Counted from the stretch's first letter, positions 37,958-49,061 are shown. The stretch: DNA of 64,000 nt from Rosenbergiella collisarenosi (GCF_018494085.1 NZ_JABBFP010000003.1:310001-374000), one strand, 5' to 3'. A program made the numbers and translations. The notes: generated by a model not told the origin, from the sequence alone.

Positions 37958-38509
37958 TCAACTTTTTTGTACGGTCGGTTCATTGAGCTTTAAGTTGCCA
38001 TCGTCATCGAGCGGGATCACTGAGCCAGGCTTGTGATCCATGACAATCGTTCCCTCTTTCTTGCCGACTTTATAAGTAACATTATAGTTTTTAATACGCG
38101 ATTCTTGCGTATAACGCGTGCTACAGCGTTGATGTGAGGTTTGATAGGTATCGCTATTTTGTAAGCTCTGCTGTGCCTGATTACCGGCATACCCCCCCGC
38201 CAATGCCCCGGCTACTGTCGCAATATCGCGTCCATGCCCACCCCCAAACTGATGACCTAGCACCCCGCCTGCCACTGCCCCTAGCACAGAACCGGTAAGA
38301 CGGTTTTCATCTTGTACCGCTCGACGATGAACGACGTTGACATTACGGCACACCTCATGGGGCGTTTTAATCGTTTCGGTTTGCGGCTGAACGGCGATTA
38401 CCTCAGCAAACTGAGGCGTCTGTTGCGCAAAATGGCTACCGGCGACCGCAGCAACCCCTAAGGCGGCTAATGCGCCAATCCCAACTCCCGCAATTAATGA
38501 TTTATTCAT
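37958..38509 (-). CDS. ycfJ: Glycine-zipper protein YcfJ
   Basis: A 183-residue envelope protein with an N-terminal hydrophobic segment (about residues 5-28, Ala/Gly-rich) and a Gly-zipper region (GSVLGAVAGGVLGHQFGGGHGRDIATVAGALAGGYAGNQAQQ). It belongs to the 2-TM glycine-zipper family with E. coli YcfJ, which is linked to stress and biofilm formation. Its biochemical role is unknown. It is convergent with mfd. Confidence 0.9.
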   Translation of the reverse strand: MNKSLIAGVGIGALAALGVAAVAGSHFAQQTPQFAEVIAVQPQTETIKTPHEVCRNVNVVHRRAVQDENRLTGSVLGAVAGGVLGHQFGGGHGRDIATVAGALAGGYAGNQAQQSLQNSDTYQTSHQRCSTRYTQESRIKNYNVTYKVGKKEGTIVMDHKPGSVIPLDDDGNLKLNEPTVQKS

Positions 38510-38722
38510 CTTATCTCCTGCAATTTATTCTGATTGATGGCTACAGGCTGGCAGCACGATGCCCTGCCAAGTTGAGAGCAGTCTGCCAAAACATTTCACT
38601 ACCAGCTATCGGAATAATGGAGAAAATAGAATATGTGACTCTCTAAAGCAGCGATTCGCTATTTTATCGGTCTAATCAGGGGAACAGCGATGATTAAGGC
38701 CGCCAAGCGGCGGCCGAGTGGC

Positions 38723-40027
38723 TTAGTGGAGCTTTAGTTTAGGACGGATCACCTTGTTGATACTGCCTGAGAGCATCATCAAACCGGTGCGGAGGTACCC
38801 GTGTAACGCCACCTGATGCATGCGGTAAAGTGACAGATAGACCATACGCGCAATGCGCCCTTCCACCATCATTGACCCATGCATAAGGTTGCCCATCAAG
38901 CTACCCACGGTACTAAAGCGCGATAGGGAGACCAATGAGCCATGATCTTTATACTTATAAGCCGTCTGTGGCTTACCTTTACGCGCCGCTGAGATATTTT
39001 TCATGACTTGTGAGGCCATCTGGTGCGCAGACTGCGCGCGCGGAGGGACAAATCCGCCTTCCGGTAAGGCGCAGCTTGCACAGTCGCCAATCGCATAGAT
39101 ATTTTCGTCTCGCGTCGTTTGTAACGTAGGCTGTACGACGAGTTGGTTAATACGGTTGGTCTCTAATCCGGCAATCTCTTTCATAAAATCAGGCGCCTTG
39201 ATCCCAGCCGCCCAAACCATTAAATCTGCGGCAATGAAATCGCCCTGCTTGGTGTTGAGTCCATCACGCTGTGCGCGGGTAACCATAGTGCCGGTTTTCA
39301 CTTGCACACCTAATTTTGTCAGCTCTTGATGCGCGGCGGCGGAGATGCGCGTCGGTAACGCAGGCAGGATACGCTCTCCTGCTTCCACTAAGGTAACGTT
39401 GAGAGCTTCACGACCGAGTGTCTTATAGCCGTAACTATTCAGTTGTTTAACCGCATTGTACAACTCGGCAGAAAGCTCTACCCCTGTCGCGCCCCCCCCG
39501 ACAATGGCAATATTGACGGGTTTATCATTTTGCTGGGCGGAGGAGTGCTTAAGAAACTGGTTAAGCATTTCGTTACGAAAGCGATGCGCTTGTTGCGGAT
39601 TATCGAGGTAGATACAGTGGTCTTTTACGCCCTCGGTGCCGAAGTCATTAGAGGTACTCCCCAGCGCCATCACCAACGTATCGTAAGGCACGTTACGGGC
39701 GTCAACCAGCAGATTGCCTTGTGCATCGTGAATAGGGGCCAGTTCCAGGTGTTTCGTCTCGCGGTCGATATTGACGAGGCTACCCAGCTGAAATTGAAAG
39801 TCATGGTGGTGAGCATGGGCAAGATAACTCAGGGCATCGATCCCTTCATCCATCGAGCCTGTAGCAATTTCGTGTAACAGCGGCTTCCAGAGATGCGTCG
39901 GATTACGATCAATCAACGTAATGTCTGCTTGTCCCCGACGTCCAAGTTTATTACCTAATTGCGTGGCAAGTTCTAGACCGCCCGCACCGCCGCCTACAAT
40001 TACAATTTTTTGTTTTGTCGTAGTCAC
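38723..40027 (-). CDS. ndh: NADH:quinone oxidoreductase type II
   Basis: A 434-residue FAD enzyme that passes electrons from NADH to quinone at the inner face of the membrane without pumping protons. Two Rossmann motifs are visible: [18 protein letters not shown] for FAD and [17 protein letters not shown] for [12 protein letters not shown] is the second FAD contact. The basic, amphipathic C-terminus (..[22 protein letters not shown]) anchors it to the membrane. A perfect FNR box lies 130 bases upstream, consistent with anaerobic repression as in E. coli. Confidence 0.97.
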   Translation of the reverse strand: MTTTKQKIVIVGGGAGGLELATQLGNKLGRRGQADITLIDRNPTHLWKPLLHEIATGSMDEGIDALSYLAHAHHHDFQFQLGSLVNIDRETKHLELAPIHDAQGNLLVDARNVPYDTLVMALGSTSNDFGTEGVKDHCIYLDNPQQAHRFRNEMLNQFLKHSSAQQNDKPVNIAIVGGGATGVELSAELYNAVKQLNSYGYKTLGREALNVTLVEAGERILPALPTRISAAAHQELTKLGVQVKTGTMVTRAQRDGLNTKQGDFIAADLMVWAAGIKAPDFMKEIAGLETNRINQLVVQPTLQTTRDENIYAIGDCASCALPEGGFVPPRAQSAHQMASQVMKNISAARKGKPQTAYKYKDHGSLVSLSRFSTVGSLMGNLMHGSMMVEGRIARMVYLSLYRMHQVALHGYLRTGLMMLSGSINKVIRPKLKLH

Positions 40028-40156
40028 TTGACCCCCAAAGATTAACCTTTCCTAGTTAAATTAATGTTAAGAATAAACTTAATTAACATAGGGTTATAAA
40101 GTAAAATCGTTCACTGATTTCAGCATAGCACGCTCAGATTATTCAGCGTAATAAAT

Positions 40157-40170
40157 TTGATCTGAATCAA
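40157..40170. promoter_or_regulatory. FNR-binding site upstream of ndh
   Basis: TTGATCTGAATCAA matches the FNR consensus TTGAT-N4-ATCAA exactly. E. coli ndh is a classic FNR-repressed gene with upstream FNR sites. Confidence 0.85.
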
Positions 40171-40227
40171 GTTGATTGGCACAGATGCATAAATTAAGTT
40201 GATTGGTAGGATAAAAAAGCGGGGATG

Positions 40228-40249
40228 AAGAGGAGCAAAAGCTCCTCTT
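40228..40249 (-). terminator. Hairpin after nagZ
   Basis: AAGAGGAGC (40228-40236) pairs perfectly with GCTCCTCTT (40241-40249) around a 4-base loop. It lies 9 bases past the nagZ stop on the minus strand. The T run is short. Confidence 0.6.
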
Positions 40250-40257
40250 AGCAGGGG

Positions 40258-41304
40258 TTAGCGCGCGAGATGTTGTTTAGCTTCTAACCAACGCTGTTGA
40301 TAGGTGGCGAGGTTACGATGGTTCGCGACCCAGCGCGTATGGTTATGGCGGGTCGCCCAAGAAAATTGCCCTCGGTGGTATAGCCCTTCTAACCCGGCTG
40401 CACGAGTGATCGGTAACTCATCCAGAATACTGATCACGCCGGGACGATGGTTACAGACCAGTATGGCGTCACAGCCAGCATTCAGCGATTGCCGCGCACG
40501 CTCCGGGTAACTGCCCATCACGGCCGCACCCTCCATATGCAGATCGTCGGAGAAGATGACGCCTTTAAAGCCAAGTTCTTGGCGCAAGACTTCTTTCAGC
40601 CAGTATGCCGAGCCACTCGCAGGGCGATCATCGATGGTAGGATAAATAACGTGCGCGGGCATCATCGCATCCAGCTGTTGCTGTTCGATGAAATGGCGGA
40701 AAATCGCCATATCGTGTTGACGGATCTCACTGGCCTCACGTAAATCGATCGGCGTCTCTTTATGCGAATCCGCAACCACTGCGCCGTGTCCGGGGAAATG
40801 CTTACCCGTTGTCTTCATTCCCGCACTGTGCATCCCTTCCATAAAAGCGGCGGCGACAGGGAGAACTTGCTCTTTCGACTCGCTAAACGCGCGATCACCA
40901 ATCGCTAAACTAATATGACCAAGATCGAGAACCGGCGCGAAACTTAAATCGATATCCATCGCCGTCATCTCACTCGCCATCTGCCAGCCGGTTTCACGGG
41001 CAACCGTCAGCGCATCGTCGAGAGTATCGCTGAGTGCGAGAAAGGATTGCATGGCCGGGAGTTGAGTAAAGGCGTCACGAAAACGCTGAACACGACCCCC
41101 CTCTTGATCGACAGCCACCACTAAACGCGTGTGCGAGGCTTGACGGATTTGTTTAACCAGATGAGCGAGCTGCTCGGGGTCGTGGTAGTTGCGCGCAAAT
41201 AAAATAACTCCACCGGTCAGTGGATGCTGTAAGAGTTCGCGTTCTTCCGCGTCGAGCTCATACTGCTCGACATCCAGCATTAGTGGCCCTGGGGTAGCGT
41301 TCAT
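40258..41304 (-). CDS. nagZ: Beta-N-acetylglucosaminidase NagZ
   Basis: A 348-residue cytoplasmic GH3 enzyme that removes GlcNAc from anhydromuropeptides in cell-wall recycling; its products induce AmpC-type beta-lactamases in some enterics. [20 protein letters not shown] (about residues 169-188) carries the catalytic His of the GH3 NagZ loop, and [10 protein letters not shown] the nucleophile Asp. E. coli has ycfP between nagZ and ndh, and it is absent here. It is 22 bases downstream of thiK on the same strand. Confidence 0.96.
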   Translation of the reverse strand: MNATPGPLMLDVEQYELDAEERELLQHPLTGGVILFARNYHDPEQLAHLVKQIRQASHTRLVVAVDQEGGRVQRFRDAFTQLPAMQSFLALSDTLDDALTVARETGWQMASEMTAMDIDLSFAPVLDLGHISLAIGDRAFSESKEQVLPVAAAFMEGMHSAGMKTTGKHFPGHGAVVADSHKETPIDLREASEIRQHDMAIFRHFIEQQQLDAMMPAHVIYPTIDDRPASGSAYWLKEVLRQELGFKGVIFSDDLHMEGAAVMGSYPERARQSLNAGCDAILVCNHRPGVISILDELPITRAAGLEGLYHRGQFSWATRHNHTRWVANHRNLATYQQRWLEAKQHLAR

Positions 41305-41326
41305 GTAGTGTCCTATCGTACTCAGT

Positions 41327-42103
41327 TCATGAAGATAAAAGGTTTTGCCAGCTCTGGGTGGCCAGTTGTTTCATCAGCGGCTGCTGCGTCTGTTCTGCCT
41401 TAAGTTGATACCAGCTAGCCTGTAGAAGGCGCAGCCAAGGCTGCCAACGCTTAACCTGTATTCGTAACGTTTCAGTATCGAGCGAAAAGGCTTGCGCATA
41501 TGCCGTAATCCACGCAGTGGCCTGATCAGCATCTTGTAGACACAGCGTCGCTAACTCAAGTGCAATATCACCATCCGCGCTATACTCCCAATCGATTAGG
41601 ACTAATCCCGTCTCGGTGGTAATCACGTTACCGGGATGTAGGTCCATATGTAACGGGACTAACCGTAAGGGGTGCGGTTCACCTCGGCGTTGTAAGCGTT
41701 GCAATTCGCTGAGCCAGCGCGGATGTCGCTGCCGACATAACTGCCAATAGCGCTGTAATAATGTTACCAACGGCAAGCGGTAGCCCAACAAGGGGTGTTG
41801 ATGTAGCCGAATCAGTAAGGCAATGAGCTCAGTATTTTCCGGTGAAAAATCGCTGGGCGCGAGGGTGCGACCTTGCGTCCATTCTACCCGTAACTCCCCC
41901 GCAGCGAAGCCTTTCGCTTTACTTCCCAGCCGGGCACCACGCAGTTTTCGAAGAATGCGGTACTCTCGCTGGCGGTTAACGAAAGGGAGAGGCTGTAGGG
42001 GGGTAAGACGATGGATCTCATCCTGCTGTGTGCGAGGGCGCCAACTATTGCCAGATAGCCCTGGCAATAGTGACCAATCGTTATTAATAGCTGGCTTTGC
42101 CAC
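41327..42103 (-). CDS. thiK: Thiamine kinase
   Basis: A 258-residue aminoglycoside-phosphotransferase-fold kinase that salvages thiamine by phosphorylation. [11 protein letters not shown] (Brenner-type catalytic loop, about residue 150) and [17 protein letters not shown] (metal-binding Asp) are intact. The N-terminus is about 15 residues shorter than E. coli ThiK and the nucleotide-loop region is reduced to [10 protein letters not shown]. The start overlaps lpoB by 20 bases. The name depends partly on its place between lpoB and nagZ. Confidence 0.88.
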   Translation of the reverse strand: MAKPAINNDWSLLPGLSGNSWRPRTQQDEIHRLTPLQPLPFVNRQREYRILRKLRGARLGSKAKGFAAGELRVEWTQGRTLAPSDFSPENTELIALLIRLHQHPLLGYRLPLVTLLQRYWQLCRQRHPRWLSELQRLQRRGEPHPLRLVPLHMDLHPGNVITTETGLVLIDWEYSADGDIALELATLCLQDADQATAWITAYAQAFSLDTETLRIQVKRWQPWLRLLQASWYQLKAEQTQQPLMKQLATQSWQNLLSS

Positions 42104-42707
42104 TACCCGTCCAGATAATCTCGCCAGTGTTGACTAGCATTAATTGCATTTGCACGCGTGCCGCTTTGATATCGCCGCGCGTTGTGGTGTAGAGAACGTA
42201 TTGCGCGTTAAGATTACGCGCCAAACCAATCGCTTTCCCGCGCGAATTTAGGCTGTCGTTAGGCGAGATCCCTAAGGTCTGCTTCGCTTGGGCAAGTTGA
42301 GCGGCGGTGACTAGGTTAAATGACGACCCAGAAAGTGCCTGTGTCAGCGCCGAATTCGCATTATCGGTTTGGATCGAGCCATTAGTGCTGTTTTTGATGC
42401 GATCAACGAGTAACACGCTACCTGAAGTAATGCCTTGGGCGTGAACCATTTTGCTCACTAACGGTTGCACCGTGGCAGGCCAATCGATTGACGTGAGCTT
42501 TGGTGCCTCGGGGACAGGCTGCGGCTGGGTCACCGGCGGCGGGTTGTGTATCTCTGGCGTTTTCTGGCCAGGCTGTGTAGTCAGTGGCGGTGTCGTCGAG
42601 CCATTGCCCGGTTCAACCGGCGCCGGTTTCTGAGATTGGTTGATGACACAACCACTCAATAAACAAGCGAATAAGAGTGAGCTGCTATATTTTAAGTATT
42701 TAGTCAC
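42084..42707 (-). CDS. lpoB: Outer-membrane lipoprotein LpoB, activator of PBP1b
   Basis: A 207-residue lipoprotein from GTG 42707 (GAGGACG upstream). The signal peptide ends in lipobox LLSGC. A Pro-rich flexible linker follows (about residues 28-70), then a globular domain (SKMVHAQGITSGSVLLVDRIKNSTNGSI...GLARNLNAQYVLYTTTRG...GEIIWTGSG). E. coli LpoB crosses the periplasm to stimulate the glycosyltransferase of PBP1b. The longer in-frame start at 42752 has no signal-peptide logic. Confidence 0.95.
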   Translation of the reverse strand: MTKYLKYSSSLLFACLLSGCVINQSQKPAPVEPGNGSTTPPLTTQPGQKTPEIHNPPPVTQPQPVPEAPKLTSIDWPATVQPLVSKMVHAQGITSGSVLLVDRIKNSTNGSIQTDNANSALTQALSGSSFNLVTAAQLAQAKQTLGISPNDSLNSRGKAIGLARNLNAQYVLYTTTRGDIKAARVQMQLMLVNTGEIIWTGSGKASY

Positions 42708-42717
42708 GGTAACGTCC

Positions 42718-43083
42718 TCACAGAGAAATATAGATACGAACCTGACGAGCATTCACGCTGCCAGAAGAAGAGAGTAATTCGCTAGAACTATGTGCCGGTA
42801 CCCGCATCAGCTGTTGTTGCGCGCCGTGAGGAATATCCAAGCCTTGCTGGTCATACCAAAAGTACTGATAATGGATAGTTACCGGAACGTCACGGTCATT
42901 GTAGACCCGTGTCGTCGCCGCGGGAGCTTGTTCACTATTGATGATCGGCGCATCGGCAGTAATGCCCGCTGATAGCACTTCAGACCCCATCACTAAGGGT
43001 TGAGAAATCGTGATCATCTGCGGCTGACTACTACAGCCCACGATGGCGAGTGCCGCGAAAACGGTCACACATAACAAGCGCAT
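42718..43083 (-). CDS. ycfL: YcfL family lipoprotein
   Basis: A 121-residue lipoprotein with signal peptide and lipobox AIVGC (Cys near residue 16). The mature domain (..RVYNDRDVPVTIHYQYFWYDQQGLDI..) matches the YcfL (DUF1425) family, whose role is unknown. ATG 43083 has GAGAGGAACG upstream. It lies between hinT and lpoB, as in E. coli. Confidence 0.9.
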   Translation of the reverse strand: MRLLCVTVFAALAIVGCSSQPQMITISQPLVMGSEVLSAGITADAPIINSEQAPAATTRVYNDRDVPVTIHYQYFWYDQQGLDIPHGAQQQLMRVPAHSSSELLSSSGSVNARQVRIYISL

Positions 43084-43097
43084 TGGCGACGTTCCTC

Positions 43098-43451
43098 TCA
43101 TTGACGCGTCAACATCGGACCCAGCAGTTTCCCACCTAAAAGGTGCATATGGATATGGTAGACTTCTTGTCCACCATGTTGATTGCAGTTAATAATCAAG
43201 CGATATCCGTCTTCGGCAATCCCTTCCTGCTTAGCTAATTTTGCTGCAACCGTCATCATCCTACCCAGCGCGCGCTCGTGTTCGTCCGTAACATCATTCA
43301 TGGTCGGGATCAGGACATTAGGAATAATTAAAATATGGCTTGGGGCCTGCGGGGAGATATCACGGAACGCAGTGACTAAGTCGTCTTGGTAAAGTTTCTG
43401 CGCCGGGATCTCATCACGAATTATCTTGCTGAAAATCGTCTCTTCTGCCAT
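43098..43451 (-). CDS. hinT: Purine nucleoside phosphoramidase HinT
   Basis: A 117-residue HIT-family hydrolase that cleaves P-N bonds in AMP-lysine and similar compounds. The histidine triad is seen as [37 protein letters not shown] at the start is typical. The stop is 15 bases before ycfL. Confidence 0.96.
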   Translation of the reverse strand: MAEETIFSKIIRDEIPAQKLYQDDLVTAFRDISPQAPSHILIIPNVLIPTMNDVTDEHERALGRMMTVAAKLAKQEGIAEDGYRLIINCNQHGGQEVYHIHMHLLGGKLLGPMLTRQ

Positions 43452-43498
43452 GTCATTCCAATCCTTTTTGTCAGCTCGCCATCGTTGGGCGAGCAAAT

Positions 43499-44299
43499 TT
43501 ATGAGAGCGTTAAGCGTTCACGAGCAATATTAAATAATTTAGCAAAGTTTTCGGTTGTCTGCTCAGCGACTTGCTCGACAGATACCCCTTTTACTACGGC
43601 TAAATACTCCGCAACATCACGGGTATAAGCAGGCTGATTGGCTTTGCCGCGATAGGGAACCGGCGCGAGATAAGGGGAATCCGTTTCAACAAGGATCCTA
43701 TCTAACGGGACAAAGCGTGCAGCCTCACGGATCTGTTCGGCGTTTTTAAAGGTTAAAATCCCCGAGAAAGAGATATACATCCCTAAATCTAACAGCTTTT
43801 TAGCTGTATCACGATCTTCAGTAAAGCAGTGCAGTACACCCCCGCAGCGCTCCACGCCGCCTTCGGCGAGAACGCTGAGCGTATCTTCACGCGCATCGCG
43901 CGTATGCACGATCACCGGCTTGTTAAGCTCACAGGCGACTTGCAAATGGTCACGGAATGCCTGCTGTTGGGTAGCCCATAGCTCAGGGGTCTTATGATAG
44001 AAATAATCGAGTCCCGTCTCGCCCAGCGCGACAACTTTTGGATCGCTGGCAAGAGTACGTAGGCGGTCAATATCCCAGTCATCATCAAGATTAAGGGGGT
44101 GAACGCCGCAAGAGAGAGCAACTTGTTGATAGTCAGCCGTCATCTGGTGTAGCGTGGAGAATGCCGTCAGTGTCGTCGATACCGCCAGCATAAAACGGAC
44201 GTCACGAGCCGCCGCTTTATCGATCACCTCGGCTAAGTTCCGATGTTCTTTTTCGTAATCTAATCCATCAACATGGCAGTGCGAATCAACTAAAAACAT
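43499..44299 (-). CDS. ycfH: TatD-family metal-dependent DNase YcfH
   Basis: A 266-residue TIM-barrel amidohydrolase-like nuclease. Metal ligands are visible in VDSHCHVDG (HxH), [20 protein letters not shown] and [11 protein letters not shown]. coli YcfH lies between holB and hinT and belongs to the TatD DNase family; its substrate is not settled. ATG 44299 matches the E. coli start. Confidence 0.94.
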   Translation of the reverse strand: MFLVDSHCHVDGLDYEKEHRNLAEVIDKAAARDVRFMLAVSTTLTAFSTLHQMTADYQQVALSCGVHPLNLDDDWDIDRLRTLASDPKVVALGETGLDYFYHKTPELWATQQQAFRDHLQVACELNKPVIVHTRDAREDTLSVLAEGGVERCGGVLHCFTEDRDTAKKLLDLGMYISFSGILTFKNAEQIREAARFVPLDRILVETDSPYLAPVPYRGKANQPAYTRDVAEYLAVVKGVSVEQVAEQTTENFAKLFNIARERLTLS

Positions 44300-44320
44300 A
44301 ATGCTCTCTATCACTTAATA

Positions 44321-45298
44321 TTAATTATCTAGCGCAGCTTCCCACGCTAATAAGACATCACTTATCACTAACTCAGTGTTGAGCTGTGGTGTTTGTAATA
44401 ACAGTGTATGACACTCCCGCCATTTTGCGAGGAGGGTTTGTAATCGGTATTCATCCATCGCCTGGCTCAGATGATGACTCGTCTCAGGGTTATCCACATG
44501 CGTTAACCACGTTTTCCCTCCTCGCTGCAGTTTCAACGCATCGAGTAAGTAAGCCATCAGCCAATAAATTTTTTCACTACTGGGTTCGTCGAGTAACAAC
44601 GGCAATAATTGCATCGGTTGCTGGGGTATCGCCTGTATTAGCCCTTCGCCCAGCCGCGCCCTTTCCTGCCAACGCGGTGAGGTTATCAACGCTAAGGCTT
44701 CACCCGGCACACCCGCCGATAAGCGTAACGCCGTCAATAAACTCTGTTCCGTAAGTTGGCTCTCGCGTGATAACCACGCAAGGCCCTGAGACTCGTCGGG
44801 CGGGCGTATAGTCAGTGCGACACAGCGACTACGCAGGGTCGCCGGTAACTGGCTAGCCTGCGACGTGGTAAATAGGAACCAGCAGTTTTCTGGCGGTTCT
44901 TCTACGGTCTTAAGTAAAGCGTTGACTGCGGCTTCTGAAAGCTGCTGCGCATTATCCACCCAAATAACACGCGCCCCACCTTGTTGTGGGGAGTGCCAAA
45001 TTTTCTCGCAAGTGTCGCGTATGCTATCAATACCGATCTGCTGCTTGCCTTTCTCAACGGAAATCGGGTACCAATCGGGATGGTTATTCGCCAACATAAG
45101 CTGACAGCCGTGACAGTGGCCACACGCTTTATGCCCCTCTGGTGTTTCACAGAGTAGCCAGCGAGCAATCCCCCAGACTAAGGCTTCAAGCCCCATGCCG
45201 CGGTGGGCCTGCAGCAGTAATGCGGGATGCGCCTGATGTGACTGATGTTGCTGCACGATCTGCTTATAATGAGGCGTTAACCACGGAAACCACTGCAT
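44321..45298 (-). CDS. holB: DNA polymerase III delta-prime subunit
   Basis: A 325-residue clamp-loader subunit. The AAA+-like fold has a degenerate nucleotide loop (RGMGLEALVWGIARWLL in place of GKT), a zinc site (CGHCHGCQLM), and SRC (TLRSRCVAL), the arginine-finger motif. It has the VDNAQQLSEAAVNALLKTVEEPP core. It shares one base with the tmk stop. Confidence 0.96.
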   Translation of the reverse strand: MQWFPWLTPHYKQIVQQHQSHQAHPALLLQAHRGMGLEALVWGIARWLLCETPEGHKACGHCHGCQLMLANNHPDWYPISVEKGKQQIGIDSIRDTCEKIWHSPQQGGARVIWVDNAQQLSEAAVNALLKTVEEPPENCWFLFTTSQASQLPATLRSRCVALTIRPPDESQGLAWLSRESQLTEQSLLTALRLSAGVPGEALALITSPRWQERARLGEGLIQAIPQQPMQLLPLLLDEPSSEKIYWLMAYLLDALKLQRGGKTWLTHVDNPETSHHLSQAMDEYRLQTLLAKWRECHTLLLQTPQLNTELVISDVLLAWEAALDN

Positions 45299-45930
45299 TA
45301 TAGCTGTTCCTTAAGCCATTCGCGTAAGCTTCGCTGTACCGCTTGCTGAACCTGGTCTTGCGGCTGGGTAGCATCAATGGTCAGAATTGTCGGGTCGGCC
45401 GCGGCGAGTTCGCGATAACGCCGATGCGCCCGGTGAAAGAAATCGAGCGACTCTTGTTCGATGCGGTCGAGTTGTCCGCGTGCACGTGCGCGTGATAGCC
45501 CGATCTCAGGGGTCACATCAAGATACAAGGTGAGATCCGGGGCAAAGTCGCCCAATACGGCCTGTTTAAGGGTCGCCATCATAGAACTGTCTAGCCCTCG
45601 TCCTCCCCCTTGATAGGCTTGTGAGGAGAGGTCATGGCGATCACCAACTACCCATGCGCCTCGTGCCAGAGCAGGTTTAATCACGGTATCGACCAATTGA
45701 GCGCGCGCTGCATACAGTAGCAAGAGTTCAGCATTAGGGGTAATAGTCTCGCCCTCAATACCCTCTTTCACGAGCTGTCTTAGCGCCTCGGCCAGCGGCG
45801 TACCGCCCGGTTCACGGGTAAACACGATATCGGTGATCCCTTGAGCCTGTAACTCCGCGACGAGTTTATCGCGAACCGTGGTTTTACCTGCCCCTTCTAA
45901 CCCTTCAATAACGATAAACTTACTTTTCAC
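45298..45930 (-). CDS. tmk: Thymidylate kinase
   Basis: A 210-residue kinase that makes dTDP from dTMP. P-loop [12 protein letters not shown] in [17 protein letters not shown] (LID region with Arg) and [12 protein letters not shown] are the family signatures. It overlaps mltG by 11 bases and holB by 1. Confidence 0.97.
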   Translation of the reverse strand: MKSKFIVIEGLEGAGKTTVRDKLVAELQAQGITDIVFTREPGGTPLAEALRQLVKEGIEGETITPNAELLLLYAARAQLVDTVIKPALARGAWVVGDRHDLSSQAYQGGGRGLDSSMMATLKQAVLGDFAPDLTLYLDVTPEIGLSRARARGQLDRIEQESLDFFHRAHRRYRELAAADPTILTIDATQPQDQVQQAVQRSLREWLKEQL

Positions 45931-46945
45931 TGGTTTTACGCTCGTTTTCGACTTTACGCCATGCTTTCACGGCTTGATTGTGGTTAGCCAAGGTCGAAGT
46001 GAAGGTATGTCCACCTCGCCCATTCGCCACAAAGTACAGAAAATCGCTGGTTTCAGGATGGGCCGCAGCCTCTAGCGATGCACGACTAGGGATCGCGATA
46101 GGTCCAGGCGGTAGCCCTGGGATTACGTAGGTATTATACGAAGTAGGTTTTTCTAACTCCGCACGCGTCAACACGCCCTGGTAATCACTGCCAAGCCCAT
46201 AAATAACCGTTGGGTCGGTTTGTAGTCGCATCCCTTTACGTAAACGGTTCACGAACACCGATGCCACTTTTCCACGCTCAGCCGCTACCGCCGTTTCTTT
46301 TTCGATGATCGACGCCATGGTAACTAGCTGATTAATATCCTTGTAAGGAAGATTCGCTTCACGACCCTCCCATACCGTTTTCTGTAGCTGAACCATCCGG
46401 TCACGCGCTTGTTTTAGTACGCTGATATCTGAGCGTTTAGCCGTATAGTAGTAGGTGTCTGGAAAAAAGCCCCCCTCCAACTCTGCGGGTTGTATCCCCA
46501 GCGCCTGCGCGACAGTCGTTGATTGATCATCGGCAAGTTTATGAGTGATCCACGGCGCATCGCGCAGCGTCTTCAACCAATCCTCAATACGTTGTCCTTC
46601 TACAAAACGCACAGGGAATTGCGCTTCCTTGCCACTGGCCAAGAGCGTTAGTAATTGGCGTACAGTCATACCCGGCGTTAGACGGTAAGTTCCCGCTTTA
46701 AATTTCGCCAGTTGTGGCTCGACTTTTAACAACCAGCCGAACCAAGGCCCACGCGGCACAATGTGCTGTGATTCAAGTTGTTGCTCTAATACCACGCGGC
46801 CCGACCCGGCGGGTAAGGTATAAATCGTTTCTTGCTGGACCAACAGCGGATGCGCGGCAAAACGCTTAACTTGCCAGAGGCCAGCAGCGATTAAAATGAT
46901 ACATAAGATCACCAGCCCTAAGAGGCCCTTACATTTTTTCTGCAT
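45920..46945 (-). CDS. mltG: Endolytic murein transglycosylase MltG
   Basis: A 341-residue inner-membrane enzyme with one N-terminal TM segment (about residues 8-25), a LysM-like part and the YceG domain. [26 protein letters not shown] carries the catalytic Glu, and [12 protein letters not shown] follows. It cuts nascent glycan strands and limits their length. It lies between pabC and tmk as in E. coli, with 3 bases from pabC. Confidence 0.96.
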   Translation of the reverse strand: MQKKCKGLLGLVILCIILIAAGLWQVKRFAAHPLLVQQETIYTLPAGSGRVVLEQQLESQHIVPRGPWFGWLLKVEPQLAKFKAGTYRLTPGMTVRQLLTLLASGKEAQFPVRFVEGQRIEDWLKTLRDAPWITHKLADDQSTTVAQALGIQPAELEGGFFPDTYYYTAKRSDISVLKQARDRMVQLQKTVWEGREANLPYKDINQLVTMASIIEKETAVAAERGKVASVFVNRLRKGMRLQTDPTVIYGLGSDYQGVLTRAELEKPTSYNTYVIPGLPPGPIAIPSRASLEAAAHPETSDFLYFVANGRGGHTFTSTLANHNQAVKAWRKVENERKTSEK

Positions 46946-46948
46946 AAC

Positions 46949-47758
46949 TTAACTCGCGGTAAATCCTAATTTGATGAGTGCTGCCATCGCCTCGCCCACC
47001 GGGTATTGCCACTGGTCAATACGGGTAACTGGCAGCACTGGCATTAAGGCATTACAGATAATCACTTCTTCTGCCTGTTCAAGTACATCACGCGTCTGGG
47101 TGACGTGGCGACAATGGTACCCTTCTGTCTCTAGGGCTTCAATCACTAAGCCTTTCATGATGCCCTCTACACCACTATGTGTAAGCGCAGGAGTATAAAG
47201 CTGTTGCCCTTTACGCCAAATAATGTTGGCCGCACAACACTCTATAATGTGCCCTTGCGAGTCGAGAACGAGGGCTTCTTGGGCATTCTGGCAGTCAAGA
47301 TAGCGCTTGATGAGTACTTGCTCTAACCGATTTAAATGTTTGATACCGGCTAGGTAGGGATTCATCCCCAAAGAGATAGGGCTGGTGATTAACGCTACCC
47401 CTTGCTGTTGCCAGGTGGTGTAGTGGGTAGGATGAGGGGCTAACGATAGAATACGCTGGGTATCCGTACAGCCTGACGCACTGTAGCCCCTCCCGCCGAC
47501 GCCACGCGTTAATATAATTTTCAGTACGCCCCGTTCACTCTGCTGGGCGAGCGAGAGGATCTCTTGCTTTAACTCGGCCCACGCATCGAACTGAATACTC
47601 AGCCGTTGGCTATCCCGCGCTAAACGGTCCAAGTGCTGTGCTAAATGGCGCACCTCTCCAGCGATAACCTGTGCCGTGGTAAAACAGCCATCACCAAATT
47701 GTAGACCGCGATCCAAGCTAGAGAGTTGCGAGGTTTTGACACCATTGATTAACTGCAT
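46949..47758 (-). CDS. pabC: Aminodeoxychorismate lyase
   Basis: A 269-residue PLP enzyme (class IV aminotransferase fold) that forms p-aminobenzoate for folate. Lys in AGIKHLNRLEQVL (about residue 140) holds PLP, and DRGLQFGDGCFTT starts the fold. It is downstream of fabF, separated by a strong terminator, so it may be driven by read-through or an internal promoter. Confidence 0.95.
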   Translation of the reverse strand: MQLINGVKTSQLSSLDRGLQFGDGCFTTAQVIAGEVRHLAQHLDRLARDSQRLSIQFDAWAELKQEILSLAQQSERGVLKIILTRGVGGRGYSASGCTDTQRILSLAPHPTHYTTWQQQGVALITSPISLGMNPYLAGIKHLNRLEQVLIKRYLDCQNAQEALVLDSQGHIIECCAANIIWRKGQQLYTPALTHSGVEGIMKGLVIEALETEGYHCRHVTQTRDVLEQAEEVIICNALMPVLPVTRIDQWQYPVGEAMAALIKLGFTAS

Positions 47759-47783
47759 ACGATAAGCCCTATCGTTGGCAAAA

Positions 47784-47808
47784 AAAAAGCCCGATAAACG
47801 GGCTTTTT
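47784..47808 (-). terminator. Terminator of the fab operon after fabF
   Basis: On the minus strand AAAAAGCCCG, loop TTTAT, CGGGCTTTTTTTT forms a strong intrinsic terminator. It begins 15 bases after the fabF stop. Confidence 0.9.
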
Positions 47809-47822
47809 GGTCGAGTCAGCAT

Positions 47823-49061
47823 TTAGACCTTACGGAAAATTAGCGACCCGTTGGTTCCACCAAATCCGAAAGAGTTACACAAGGCGTACTCTAGGCCGGA
47901 GACTTGACGTGCCGTGTGTGGAACAAAGTCCAAGTCACACCCTTCGTCTGGATTATCCAGATTCAGCGTAGGCGGTATAGCTTGATCGCGTAAAGCGAGA
48001 ATCGAGTAAATAGATTCGACCGCTCCTGCCGCGCCCAAAAGGTGTCCGGTCATCGACTTTGTCGAACTTACCATGACCTTGCTATCGTGGCCAAATACCG
48101 ATTTAACAGCTTGGCATTCGGCTAAGTCACCCGCAGGTGTAGAGGTACCGTGAGCATTGATATAGCCGATGTCGCTAGCATTAAGCTGGGCATCGTTTAA
48201 TGCATTTTGCATCGCACGCGCCGCGCCATCGCCATTTTCAGGAGGAGAGGTCATATGATAAGCATCGCTGCTCATCCCAAAACCCACTAACTCAGCGTAA
48301 ATTTTAGCACCACGGGCTTTAGCATGTTCGTACTCTTCGAGAACGAGCATTCCGGCCCCATCACCCAGCACAAATCCGTCACGGTCTTTATCCCAAGGAC
48401 GGCTCGCCGCTTGTGGATTGTCGTTATAAGTCGAGAGCGCACGGGCCGCACCAAAGCCGCCAACACCAAGAGGAGTACTCCCCTTTTCAGCGCCACCTGC
48501 AACCATCACATCCGCATCGTTATAGGCAATCATCCGCGCCGCCTGCCCAATATTGTGTACCCCAGAGGTACAGGCAGTAGCGATACAGATACTCGGGCCT
48601 TTCAAGCCATACATGATAGTCAGGTGACCTGCTACCATATTAACAATCGTACTTGGGACGAAGAACGGACTGATTTTACGCGGGCCGCCTTTAGTTAAGG
48701 CTGCATGGTTTTCTTCAATCAGACCTAAGCCGCCAATCCCTGAACCAATCGCCGCACCAATACGGTGGGCATTCTGCTCAGTGACTTCAATTCCAGAGTC
48801 TTGTAATGCATGAATACCCGCGACCACACCGTATTGGATAAAGAGATCCATTTTACGTTGTTCTTTACGCGAGATAATCTCATCACAATTAAAATCTTTT
48901 ACCATTCCAGCAAAACGTGTTGCATAAGAACTGGTATCAAAATGGTCAATCAGGTTGATGCCGCTCTGACCGGCTAGGAGAGAATTCCAGGTAGACTCTA
49001 CTGTATTGCCGACAGGAGACAACATGCCAAGACCAGTCACAACTACACGACGCTTAGACAC
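47823..49061 (-). CDS. fabF: 3-oxoacyl-ACP synthase II
   Basis: A 412-residue condensing enzyme for fatty-acid elongation. Cys in [11 protein letters not shown] (about residue 163), His in [11 protein letters not shown] and His in [12 protein letters not shown] form the triad. GTG 49061 with GGAGGACG upstream gives [12 protein letters not shown], the E. coli start. Confidence 0.97.
   Translation of the reverse strand: MSKRRVVVTGLGMLSPVGNTVESTWNSLLAGQSGINLIDHFDTSSYATRFAGMVKDFNCDEIISRKEQRKMDLFIQYGVVAGIHALQDSGIEVTEQNAHRIGAAIGSGIGGLGLIEENHAALTKGGPRKISPFFVPSTIVNMVAGHLTIMYGLKGPSICIATACTSGVHNIGQAARMIAYNDADVMVAGGAEKGSTPLGVGGFGAARALSTYNDNPQAASRPWDKDRDGFVLGDGAGMLVLEEYEHAKARGAKIYAELVGFGMSSDAYHMTSPPENGDGAARAMQNALNDAQLNASDIGYINAHGTSTPAGDLAECQAVKSVFGHDSKVMVSSTKSMTGHLLGAAGAVESIYSILALRDQAIPPTLNLDNPDEGCDLDFVPHTARQVSGLEYALCNSFGFGGTNGSLIFRKV

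Noticed and set aside
39443-39877. 144-residue plus-strand frame opposite ndh
   Set aside because: Antisense to a complete, well-recognised gene; no ribosome site or family.
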